Virus record (IMG/VR): IMGVR_UViG_3300031227_000082
Location: 1-47,777 of that record
From: a virus
Direction: 5' to 3' (one strand)
Length of the DNA stretch: 47,777 nucleotides
The notes below the pieces were generated by a model, which did not search any database, was not told the origin of the DNA, and saw only the letters and a list, made by a program, of their open reading frames with translations. The position numbers and the translations under genes were made by a program. Every line of letters begins with the position of its first letter. Positions within the stretch are counted from its first letter, which is position 1. Shown piece after piece: positions 6,429 to 13,132 of this stretch.

Positions 6429-6569
6429 ATGATACAAGAAAAAAGATATACCTTTGTAGAGAATACCGATGCCGACGGTAGTTCTGCTTTCTTGTTTCAT
6501 AGCAAGATGATGGAGGATCCTTCTCTGGAAACAGAGAGGGATCTGACATTTAAACCCTATCTATTATGA
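6429..6569 (+). CDS. hypothetical small protein (46 aa)
   Basis: The ATG at 6429 follows an A/T-rich leader (CTATAAAATT). The frame closes at TGA 6567-6569, overlapping the start of the HNH gene as ATGA. The sequence is acidic and polar (RYTFVENTDADGSSAFLFHS), with no recognised motif. It could be the remnant or first part of a gene into which the homing endonuclease inserted, because the overlap sits exactly at the junction. Confidence 0.45.
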   Translation: MIQEKRYTFVENTDADGSSAFLFHSKMMEDPSLETERDLTFKPYLL

Positions 6570-7111
6570 AATGTAACTACAAACATGGACTGTCTTATCA
6601 AAAAGAGTATTTGATATTTAATACTATTAGGGCTAGGTGTTATAGCAAAAAAGATCACAACTATAAATATTATGGTGCTAGGGGTATTTCTATATGGAAA
6701 AATTGGATAGGAGATCCAAAAGCCTTTATAGATTATATTAAATTACTTCCTTACTATGGAACACCAACTTATTCCCTTGATCGAATAGATAATGATGGTA
6801 ATTACGTCCCTGGTAATCTAAGATGGGCAAGTAAAAGAGTTCAGGTTCTTAATAGGAGAAAATACCATCGATCTCGTAATTATACAGCTATTACTACAAA
6901 TAATAACACATCCGGATATACTGGGGTTGTGTGGTGTAAGGATAAGAAAAAGTGGAAATCTATAATTGGCATTAATCGGGTTAGATATTACCTTGGATCA
7001 TTTAAAAATATTGAATCTGCGGTAAATGCTAGAAATAATTTTATTGTAGAGAATAATCTTGAATATTATAATGTCCAACCATTTAAGAAAAAAGGTGTAA
7101 TTTTGATATGA
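6566..7111 (+). CDS. HNH homing endonuclease with AP2 DNA-binding domain (181 aa)
   Basis: A free-standing homing endonuclease expected to cut a phage-free allele and drive its own copying. The first 95 residues carry the signature of the small HNH family: a RARCYSKKDHNYKYYGARGI segment, then SLDRIDNDGNYVPGNLRWAS, where the Asp/Asn/His-type residues form the beta-beta-alpha-metal site. The C-terminal part (GYTGVVWCKDKKKWKSIIGI, then YYLGSF and a helix) is an AP2-type DNA-binding domain. It overlaps the preceding gene by four bases and is followed by a 28-base gap. It is A/T-richer than its neighbours, as expected of a mobile gene. Confidence 0.85.
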   Translation: MKCNYKHGLSYQKEYLIFNTIRARCYSKKDHNYKYYGARGISIWKNWIGDPKAFIDYIKLLPYYGTPTYSLDRIDNDGNYVPGNLRWASKRVQVLNRRKYHRSRNYTAITTNNNTSGYTGVVWCKDKKKWKSIIGINRVRYYLGSFKNIESAVNARNNFIVENNLEYYNVQPFKKKGVILI

Positions 7112-7139
7112 GAAATTGTCAACAAAAAAAATAATTATC

Positions 7140-7484
7140 ATGGCTAAAAAGAAAGTTAACTTAGTGGTTTCAAAAAAGACAGTTCCTAAAAAATCATCAA
7201 GAGGAAATATTTTAGTGGACCAGAGTAAATCTACAGCTAGTATTCCGAAGGTGGAGGTTCCGGAGGTGGTTAAGAAAAGTAAGGAGGTTAAAGAGATTGA
7301 GAAAATTCTCAAAAAGCCTGAGCGTGTTACTAAAAAATTAATACAGGATGTTATGGCGGTAGCTGCAGTAAAGGTTAAGAGTAACAGGCCCGAGATCCGT
7401 AAAGAAGGGTTAGCGGAGATAGCTGATCTTAATGAGAGATTTAGGAATCAGACTCCCGAACCTCATCCAGACTGGAAGAAATGA
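7140..7484 (+). CDS. hypothetical basic protein (114 aa)
   Basis: I chose the ATG at 7140 over a TTG at 7116 because the A/T-rich leader lies directly before it and MAKKK is a common phage start. The first 60 residues are rich in Lys, Val, Pro and Ser and look disordered (KKTVPKKSSRG). The rest is helical and charged, ending in ADLNERFRNQTPEPHPDWKK. The stop overlaps the next gene as ATGA. No enzyme motif is visible. The lysine-rich N-terminus could touch DNA; its position a few genes before terL would suit a packaging or head-associated protein, but this is only a guess. Confidence 0.6.
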   Translation: MAKKKVNLVVSKKTVPKKSSRGNILVDQSKSTASIPKVEVPEVVKKSKEVKEIEKILKKPERVTKKLIQDVMAVAAVKVKSNRPEIRKEGLAEIADLNERFRNQTPEPHPDWKK

Positions 7485-7822
7485 GAATATTGTCGGTCAT
7501 CGGTAATTTTTTTAGATTCCTTAAACAATGGCTTTGGGATAGACCGGTAACACCACTACCGAAGGAAAAGCCTAAATTCAAAGCTCAGGAGTTGGATCTT
7601 AAAAACTTTTATACTGTACTCGAGTATAAGGGCCAGCGTATTAATCTCAATAAGAATGAGCTTACTGCGTTCAATAATATGAACAGGGCAGCAAAGAGAC
7701 AAGTTCTGGAACACTGGAGAAAGTTAGAGAAGAAAGGACATATACGATTTCAAGAGATTGACGGCCAGGTGGTCGCAATAAAAAATAAAGACTATGAAAC
7801 CAAGAAAGACATTCGGCAATAA
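7481..7822 (+). CDS. hypothetical protein with N-terminal hydrophobic helix (113 aa)
   Basis: The N-terminus (MRILSVIGNFFRFLKQWLWD) is a short amphipathic or hydrophobic helix that may attach the protein to a membrane. The following 90 residues are soluble, helical and charged (NMNRAAKRQVLEHWRKLEKK). It overlaps the upstream gene by four bases and the downstream GroES-like gene by 29 bases. No family is recognised. The long downstream overlap is compatible with co-translation with the co-chaperonin-like protein. Confidence 0.55.
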   Translation: MRILSVIGNFFRFLKQWLWDRPVTPLPKEKPKFKAQELDLKNFYTVLEYKGQRINLNKNELTAFNNMNRAAKRQVLEHWRKLEKKGHIRFQEIDGQVVAIKNKDYETKKDIRQ

Positions 7823-8501
7823 TGTTCTCATTAAACTGGATAAAACTAATGAGTCAATAAAATTCAAGGATGGTTCAGAGATCTACCTGGATACATCATT
7901 TGATCCCGAGAAGCACGCAACGGTAACAGGCGAGGTTTACGGATTACCAACTAATCTCCTTTATACAGGCAAGCCTAATCTGGGTATGCCATGGAAAACA
8001 CCACTCGAAGTAAAGATGGGCGATAGGGTAGTTTTATATTACCTGGCAGTCGTTAATTGTTTCAGACCTGAATCATATAAGGCTGTCATTGAGGGAGAGG
8101 ACCGGTATGTGATTATTACCTACCAGAATATATATGCTATTGTCAGGGATGGTGTGTTAATACCCGTTAATGGTTATTGTCTGATAGAGCCTATAGATAA
8201 TCCGGAGAAGATCAGGATGAAAGAGCGAATGGAGAAAGTCGGCCTGATACAATTAGACCTGGGGGAAAAATCTAATAAAGATGTTGTTTATGGGAAGGTT
8301 GCGCATTGCGGGACACCCAATGAAGAATATGTGGACTCACACCATACGGACAATGGAGTAGATATCGTTGTGGATGATGTAGTCGTTTTAAAACGGATAT
8401 CGGATATTCCCCTGGAGTATGATTTACATGCTAAGATCGATGGAGGACGTAAGTATTGGAGGATTCAACGCAGATATATATTAGCGATTTATGAAAAGTA
8501 G
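7794..8501 (+). CDS. tandem GroES-like co-chaperonin (235 aa)
   Basis: The protein appears to contain two Cpn10/GroES-type barrels. Repeat 1 (residues about 7-110) begins NNVLIKLDKTNES, passes through ATVTGEVYGLP and VKMGDRVVLYYL and ends ENIYAI-like (YQNIYAIVRDG). Repeat 2 (about 112-233) begins PVNGYCLIEPIDNPEK, passes VVYGKVAHCG and VVVDDVVVLKR, and ends RRYILAIYEK. The order 'vLi(k)l...GkV...(k)GD.V...y....i....ilAi' is the GroES pattern. GroES caps the GroEL chamber; phage versions (T4 gp31 is the classic case) help the host chaperonin fold capsid protein. Normal GroES is about 95 residues, so a double-length fusion is unusual. It sits a few genes upstream of terL. Confidence 0.72.
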   Translation: MKPRKTFGNNVLIKLDKTNESIKFKDGSEIYLDTSFDPEKHATVTGEVYGLPTNLLYTGKPNLGMPWKTPLEVKMGDRVVLYYLAVVNCFRPESYKAVIEGEDRYVIITYQNIYAIVRDGVLIPVNGYCLIEPIDNPEKIRMKERMEKVGLIQLDLGEKSNKDVVYGKVAHCGTPNEEYVDSHHTDNGVDIVVDDVVVLKRISDIPLEYDLHAKIDGGRKYWRIQRRYILAIYEK

Positions 8502-8764
8502 TGGATTATCAGATAACCAGTAATATAATCAGATTTGAAGAAGGAGAAGAATGTGATGGTAAGCCTAGTTGGAACGCGATGCATAGTTATTACGATTACC
8601 CTGATAGTAAAAAAGGGGTAAAGATTGGAGTACTGAAATGGGATTTATTTATCGAAGAATACTGCTATCATCCTGAATGTCCTTGGTGGCATGAACAGAT
8701 CATATTATCAGATAAATTACTAAATGAGATAACAAAATTTATAAGAGATCTTAAAACACAATGA
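8501..8764 (+). CDS. hypothetical protein, GTG start (87 aa)
   Basis: The frame opens with a GTG at 8501 that shares its G with the TAG stop of the upstream gene; the stop then overlaps the next ATG (8761-8764). This tight packing argues for the GTG start although an internal ATG (8580) exists. The product is acidic and aromatic, with a Cys/His cluster in its second half (EYCYHPECPWWHEQ) that could hold a metal. No family is recognised. Length and position suggest a small accessory protein of the pre-packaging operon. Confidence 0.5.
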   Translation: MDYQITSNIIRFEEGEECDGKPSWNAMHSYYDYPDSKKGVKIGVLKWDLFIEEYCYHPECPWWHEQIILSDKLLNEITKFIRDLKTQ

Positions 8765-9387
8765 AAAGTCAATTTGTAGATAAAGAATTTACATCAATGA
8801 TGTATAATCCTGTCCGGGTACCGGAGGGAACCAATATATTAAAATTCTATAAAGACCTATCCAAGGTAAGAACGTTTAAGCTGAACCCGGGAGAGGGGAT
8901 TGATAATAACAAGTTGATGCAGTACATATTATGCATGTATGACAAAAACTCGCCATATCGTAAGAAATATTCAGATGTACTTAAGCGTAAGGTAGAAACA
9001 GCACACGATGTTGAATTTCAGGATATAGGAGGAGGGATGTTTGAATCTCCTATTGAGGATCTACTTAAAGGAAAGAATAGGGTTGTCAATAAGAAGATTG
9101 TCGAGTATGTACGGCTGCATCGCAACTTCAAGTATGCCTTCCTGGTGAGCATAGAGGCCAGTTATTTCACACTCATGGTAGATATCATGGGAGGAGAGAC
9201 AAAGAGGATCAGTGATGCCCGGAGCATACAGATGGAGCTGGAAGATACGATGATGGAGATTATCAACCAGGACAATAACCCATATCTAAGGGATGAGATA
9301 TTACGTTATATGGAGGACGAGAGGCTAAAGCTGCGCCCGGAAGATGTAGCTAAGAAGATGCAAAACGGAGAAAACCCCATAAAATGA
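8761..9387 (+). CDS. conserved-looking helical protein upstream of terminase region (208 aa)
   Basis: A predominantly helical soluble protein with the order: N-terminal polar segment with two Met-rich turns (FTSMMYNPVRVPEG), a Lys-rich helix pair (YRKKYSDVLKRKVETAHD), a central GGGMFESPIEDLL turn, and a long acidic C-terminal helical half (MELEDTMMEIINQDNN). It starts in a four-base overlap with the preceding gene and ends in a four-base overlap with the GIY-YIG gene. No family was recognised. A small terminase subunit would be expected in this general neighbourhood and none was identified elsewhere, so this is the best candidate by size and helical content, at low confidence. Confidence 0.55.
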   Translation: MKSQFVDKEFTSMMYNPVRVPEGTNILKFYKDLSKVRTFKLNPGEGIDNNKLMQYILCMYDKNSPYRKKYSDVLKRKVETAHDVEFQDIGGGMFESPIEDLLKGKNRVVNKKIVEYVRLHRNFKYAFLVSIEASYFTLMVDIMGGETKRISDARSIQMELEDTMMEIINQDNNPYLRDEILRYMEDERLKLRPEDVAKKMQNGENPIK

Positions 9388-10139
9388 GAGGTATTTATAA
9401 AATAACATCCCCTATTGGAATGATCTATATAGGTCAGAGTATTGCAATAGAAAGACGGAAAAAAGAACATGAATCAAGATGTAATAAAAATGATACTCCA
9501 GCTTTACTTAATTCTTTTAAAAAACATGGATTTACAAACCATCAATTTGAAATTTTAGAAATAGTTGATGAGAAAATAGATAAGTCTTTAGCAATTAACA
9601 TCCTGAATGGTTTAGAACAGAAATACATAAAAGAATATGATTGCATACATCCCTTTGGCCTGAACTTAAGTATAGGTGGCTATAATAGAATTTTAACAGA
9701 AGAAACAAAACAAAAAATATCTAAATCTCATATAGGAATAATTCCCTCTGAAGAAAGTAAGAGAAAAGGAGTAGAAACCAGAAATAGAAACGGTTCATAT
9801 GTATGCTCAGATAAACAAAAAGCAGCCGTCAGTAAGGCGCATAAGGGTAAGAAGTATTCTATAGAAACCCGGCAAAAAATGAGTAAAGCAGCAATAGGGA
9901 GGAATAAAGGAAGGCGGCACTCTCCAGAAGTAATAGCAAAAATGACATTATTAAAAATAGGAAGACATACAAAAAAAGCAAAGGCCGTTAATCAATATTC
10001 TTTATCAGGAGAATATATACAAACCTATCGTTCTATAACAGAAGCTACAAAGGCGGTGAATGCTGGATCTTGGGATATTAGTAATACTTGTCATGGGAGA
10101 CAGAAAACATGTAAAGGATTTATTTGGAAATTTAATTAG
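9384..10139 (+). CDS. GIY-YIG homing endonuclease with NUMOD modules (251 aa)
   Basis: The catalytic domain occupies residues 1-95: GIYKI at 3-7, IYIGQS at 14-19, the Arg in IERRKKEH and a Glu in LEQKYIKEYDC are the conserved GIY-YIG residues. DNA-binding NUMOD3-type repeats follow (TEETKQKISKSHIG, SIETRQKMSKAAIGRNKGRR, SPEVIAKM). The end is a NUMOD1-like helix-turn-helix (VNQYSLSGEYIQTYRSITEA). This is the classic layout of a free-standing phage homing enzyme. It overlaps the upstream gene by four bases and lies just before the glyco-island. Lys-rich and A/T-rich composition fits a mobile gene. It probably targets the intact junction in related phages. Confidence 0.92.
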   Translation: MRGIYKITSPIGMIYIGQSIAIERRKKEHESRCNKNDTPALLNSFKKHGFTNHQFEILEIVDEKIDKSLAINILNGLEQKYIKEYDCIHPFGLNLSIGGYNRILTEETKQKISKSHIGIIPSEESKRKGVETRNRNGSYVCSDKQKAAVSKAHKGKKYSIETRQKMSKAAIGRNKGRRHSPEVIAKMTLLKIGRHTKKAKAVNQYSLSGEYIQTYRSITEATKAVNAGSWDISNTCHGRQKTCKGFIWKFN

Positions 10140-10147
10140 ATAAAGAT

Positions 10148-10774
10148 ATGGTAATTAAGGGGTTCTGGCACATTTTCGCGATTAACCACTGGTACTCAAT
10201 AATTTCAGAACAAATGAGGATCCTTATCTACTCCGGTCTTTATGATGCATGTGAGGAGATCAATATAGGATGCATAGGAAGCAATGAGGAGTTGGAATTA
10301 CTAAACAAGTATTTCATAGAGATATACCCAAAGCTGGTCATTCGTTATCATTCTGAAGAACCTCAAGATTACGAGTTCCGGACCATTCAGTTAATTGAAG
10401 ACGATAATTCCAGTTATGTAGGCTTTTATTTTCATACAAAAGCTGTAACTTCACCACTAATAACAAGGATGAATCACTGGAGAGGGTGGTTGAATGAATT
10501 TGTTATAAATAGATGGAAGGAGCACTATGAAAGAGTCATTGATGGATATGATGTCTCCGCTGTAAATTTCTTAGGGAGTCCAAATCATTTCTCGGGTAAT
10601 TTCTGGTGGTTTAACAGGGAGCATATAGACGGATTACCTAAGATTGACTCACTTGATCACGATTTCAGGTACTTTGCAGAACAATGGATATGCATGAGGA
10701 AGGGCAAGTATTTTTACGAACCATTTATGGAGCCAGGAGATAATTCTTATAAAATTAAAAAGATGGAGGATTAA
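10148..10774 (+). CDS. glycosyltransferase-like protein (208 aa)
   Basis: The pattern GFWHIFAINHWYSIISEQMR, then YFHTKAVTSP, NHWRGWLNEFVINRW, and finally HFSGNFWWFN matches a family of putative sugar transferases that I recall from Bacteroidota polysaccharide clusters ('YxHTKG ... SGNFWW'). I cannot name an exact family or donor. The start at 10148 is preferred to ATG 10214 because the homology-like block begins before 10214. It lacks signal peptide and membrane segments. It opens a block of five sugar-related genes (10148-14679) with gaps of only 2 bases or with overlaps, so they should form one operon with terL. Confidence 0.55.
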   Translation: MVIKGFWHIFAINHWYSIISEQMRILIYSGLYDACEEINIGCIGSNEELELLNKYFIEIYPKLVIRYHSEEPQDYEFRTIQLIEDDNSSYVGFYFHTKAVTSPLITRMNHWRGWLNEFVINRWKEHYERVIDGYDVSAVNFLGSPNHFSGNFWWFNREHIDGLPKIDSLDHDFRYFAEQWICMRKGKYFYEPFMEPGDNSYKIKKMED

Positions 10775-10776
10775 CC

Positions 10777-11541
10777 ATGAAAGTACTTTTTTATCCTGAC
10801 GCCCCCATTCAACATCAGGGACACACCCTTAGTAAAACTATAAAATATTTTAAGGCTCTAGGGTATGAGTTGACTAACGATATCAATTCTAAATGGGATG
10901 TGGCTGTACACTGGAACCATAAAGATATTAACAAAACCTCGGAGAAATTATTAAAAGATCAAAGGTTGGTATTCAATAGACACCTAAATGATGTGACAAA
11001 ATTGGCAGTTGAGCGTCATTTCAAAGCAGCATTTGGTTATAGTAGTCTTGCCGATACTAGAAAACGTGGATATTGCATTTGTAAAAGTAATCGTCAATCA
11101 GCACATGATGGGGAGTTTGTAAAGACCCCATGTAGCCAGAAGGAGGGGTGGATATATCAGAAACTTATCGATAACAGATCATCGATAGGATCCATATATG
11201 ATATTCGTATCCCGATATTCAGAGGACAAATACCATTTTTGTTTATAAAGACCAAAACCATTGAAGGTAGTTTTGAGGTTGAGTTATCAACAGAGAGAAA
11301 ATACTATACAGCCATGACTGATGAGTACCTTTCAATAGACGAAGTTGGAAAGGTTAAATGGTTCTGTAGAGAATCAGGCTTCGACCTGGGAGAGATAGAT
11401 GCTGTAAGGGATAATAGTACAGGAAAACTTTACCTCATCGATATAAATAATATTCCCGGAGGTGGAGTATTTGATCATATAAAAAATGGGGATGCATTAT
11501 TTAAGCAGTTAGTTGAGTTTTTTAAAAGAGTATTAGTATGA
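10777..11541 (+). CDS. ATP-grasp-like enzyme in glyco-island (254 aa)
   Basis: The second half carries an ATP-grasp-like signature: IYDIRIPIFRGQIPFLFIKT around residues 138-157, and GEIDAVRDNSTGKLYLIDIN with a terminal NNIPGGG, where the Asp/Glu and Asn residues would bind Mg-ATP. ATP-grasp enzymes join a carboxylate to an amine or thiol through an acyl phosphate. The N-terminal half (FYPDAPIQHQGHTLSKTIKY; DVAVHWNHKD) would be the pre-grasp domain. It overlaps the next gene by four bases. In company with glycosyltransferases it may add an amino acid or acyl group to a glycan, as some ATP-grasp ligases do, or modify a peptide. The family call is from motifs only. Confidence 0.6.
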   Translation: MKVLFYPDAPIQHQGHTLSKTIKYFKALGYELTNDINSKWDVAVHWNHKDINKTSEKLLKDQRLVFNRHLNDVTKLAVERHFKAAFGYSSLADTRKRGYCICKSNRQSAHDGEFVKTPCSQKEGWIYQKLIDNRSSIGSIYDIRIPIFRGQIPFLFIKTKTIEGSFEVELSTERKYYTAMTDEYLSIDEVGKVKWFCRESGFDLGEIDAVRDNSTGKLYLIDINNIPGGGVFDHIKNGDALFKQLVEFFKRVLV

Positions 11542-12482
11542 GAGATGTTGCTATTTTCGCTGAAGAAAGTTCATTGTTTGCAGCTCCATTCCTGGCAGAC
11601 GCGATAGGTTGTAATTTGTATGTGATCCTAACTCAGTATAATAATTTCTTTGGCAAAAAGGCACGACAGGGAATATTCTGGGAAGGCGGGAAAGCAATAA
11701 AAGAAAAACACCTGATAATTATAGGTTATGCGGCCTTAAAAGCTATGGTTATATCTGGAGATATAAAGAAGAAAAGGTTTAGGTCGGTGGCCTTCATTGA
11801 TAGTGAGAGTGCGGCATGTAGGTACTGGAAGTGGGTAGATCAATTTATTACTGAAAATAAAATAGTCCATTATGCCATGCCTGACAAGGATCCATTCATA
11901 CACCATCCCTATAAGCCTATTTATCAGACTATAAGCGTAGCAGCCCAGGGATCATATAAAAATCAGGAAAAACCAATAATAGCTCATTCTCCTAATAACT
12001 CCATTAAGGCCAGATATAAGGGAACACCATTTATAATGGATGTGATTAAAAAGCTTAAAAACAGACATGGTTTTGAATATGTCAATATACAAGGTCTTTC
12101 AATGACCGATTGTTTGAAGTTAAAGCTCAAGGCTAATATTTTTATTGACCAGATGATCTACAAGAACCCCGATGTACCACAAGATAGATGGGGAGGGGAG
12201 ATAATATATAATGGAGGACTAGGGAAGTCAGGTATTGAAGCCATGATGTTAGGGGCTTGTGTTATCACAGGGGGAATTGAACCAGATACGAGTAAATATT
12301 TCCCTCCACCTCCGGTAGTATGGGCTTCTTATGATAATTTCCTTGCACTCCTGTATGAGCTTATTACAAACCCAGATTATAGAATACAAAAAGCAAAAGA
12401 ACAAAAAGCATGGACAAAAAATTACAGCACTCCAACTTTCGTAGGACAGTTCGTAACACAGCATATAAAGGGCCGAGGATAG
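11538..12482 (+). CDS. GT-B-type glycosyltransferase (314 aa)
   Basis: The C-terminal half contains NGGLGKSGIEAMMLGACVIT (about residues 226-245), the signature donor-binding loop and helix of GT4-like GT-B enzymes, where the Glu contacts the nucleotide sugar. Just before it come IAHSPNNSIKARYKGTPF and a Rossmann-like strand (FEYVNIQG). The N-terminal half is a second Rossmann-type domain (HLIIIGYAALKAMV). No membrane helix or signal is present. It overlaps the upstream ATP-grasp gene by four bases and the downstream gene by 73 bases. Likely role: sugar transfer to a glycan or protein acceptor; donor and acceptor are not readable. Confidence 0.75.
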   Translation: MRDVAIFAEESSLFAAPFLADAIGCNLYVILTQYNNFFGKKARQGIFWEGGKAIKEKHLIIIGYAALKAMVISGDIKKKRFRSVAFIDSESAACRYWKWVDQFITENKIVHYAMPDKDPFIHHPYKPIYQTISVAAQGSYKNQEKPIIAHSPNNSIKARYKGTPFIMDVIKKLKNRHGFEYVNIQGLSMTDCLKLKLKANIFIDQMIYKNPDVPQDRWGGEIIYNGGLGKSGIEAMMLGACVITGGIEPDTSKYFPPPPVVWASYDNFLALLYELITNPDYRIQKAKEQKAWTKNYSTPTFVGQFVTQHIKGRG

Positions 12483-13132
12483 CTGTCTATACTGTTATCA
12501 TGGGTCCTTTTGATCGCCTCAATGAGGTAAAAAAGGAATTTAAAGAGGAGGCTGATTTCTTTTTATTCACAGACCAAAATATAGAAACGGATGATTATAA
12601 GGTAATTAAAGTTAAACCCAACGGACCCAACCTGAGAAGGGAGTCGAGAAAGTATAAATTTCATCCTTACATTTACTTACCCGATTATAAGCATTCAATT
12701 TACATAGATGGTAATATGGAGTTATTGGAGTCACCGGGTAAATTAATTAATAAATACCTTAAGAAACATCCTATCGCGGTATTCAAACATCCTTGGAGGG
12801 ATTGTATATATGATGAAGGGGAAGAATGTCGGAGGCTAGGGCTTGTAGGGAGAGATAATATTAATAAACAACTTGCTTATCTCCGGGAAATGGGCTATCC
12901 TAAGCATTATGGATTAGCTGAAAATGGGGTAATGATAAGAAGGAACTGTAAAGAGGTTCACGACCTTATGATATTATGGGATCAGATGTATAAACGATTC
13001 ACTCATAGGGATCAGTTATCTTTTTGTTTTTGTGCCTGGTCATTAGAGATAGAATATCAATTAATAGATGGTTTTACCAGAGATGGATTTGATACTAAAC
13101 CAATAGAATTTAAACTACATACACACTCATAA
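12410..13132 (+). CDS. DUF616/TOD1-MUCI70-like glycosyltransferase (240 aa)
   Basis: The pattern IAVYTVIMGPFDRLNEV, then DFFLFTDQN, RRESRKYKFHPYIYLPDYKHS, IYIDGNMEL and AVFKHPWRDCIYDEG is that of the DUF616 (TOD1/MUCI70) glycosyltransferase-like domain, where the IDGN strand is the equivalent of a DxD motif. The whole domain fills the protein. The gene starts inside the previous one (73-base overlap) and no ATG, GTG or TTG exists later before the core, so the long overlap is probably real. It ends at a TAATG junction with the next gene. Families of this type act on plant and bacterial surface glycans; acceptor unknown. Confidence 0.75.
   Translation: MDKKLQHSNFRRTVRNTAYKGPRIAVYTVIMGPFDRLNEVKKEFKEEADFFLFTDQNIETDDYKVIKVKPNGPNLRRESRKYKFHPYIYLPDYKHSIYIDGNMELLESPGKLINKYLKKHPIAVFKHPWRDCIYDEGEECRRLGLVGRDNINKQLAYLREMGYPKHYGLAENGVMIRRNCKEVHDLMILWDQMYKRFTHRDQLSFCFCAWSLEIEYQLIDGFTRDGFDTKPIEFKLHTHS

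Noticed and set aside
7116-7139. TTG start for the 7140 gene
   Set aside because: ATG at 7140 has the better leader and MAKKK start; the TTG version adds only a low-complexity run.
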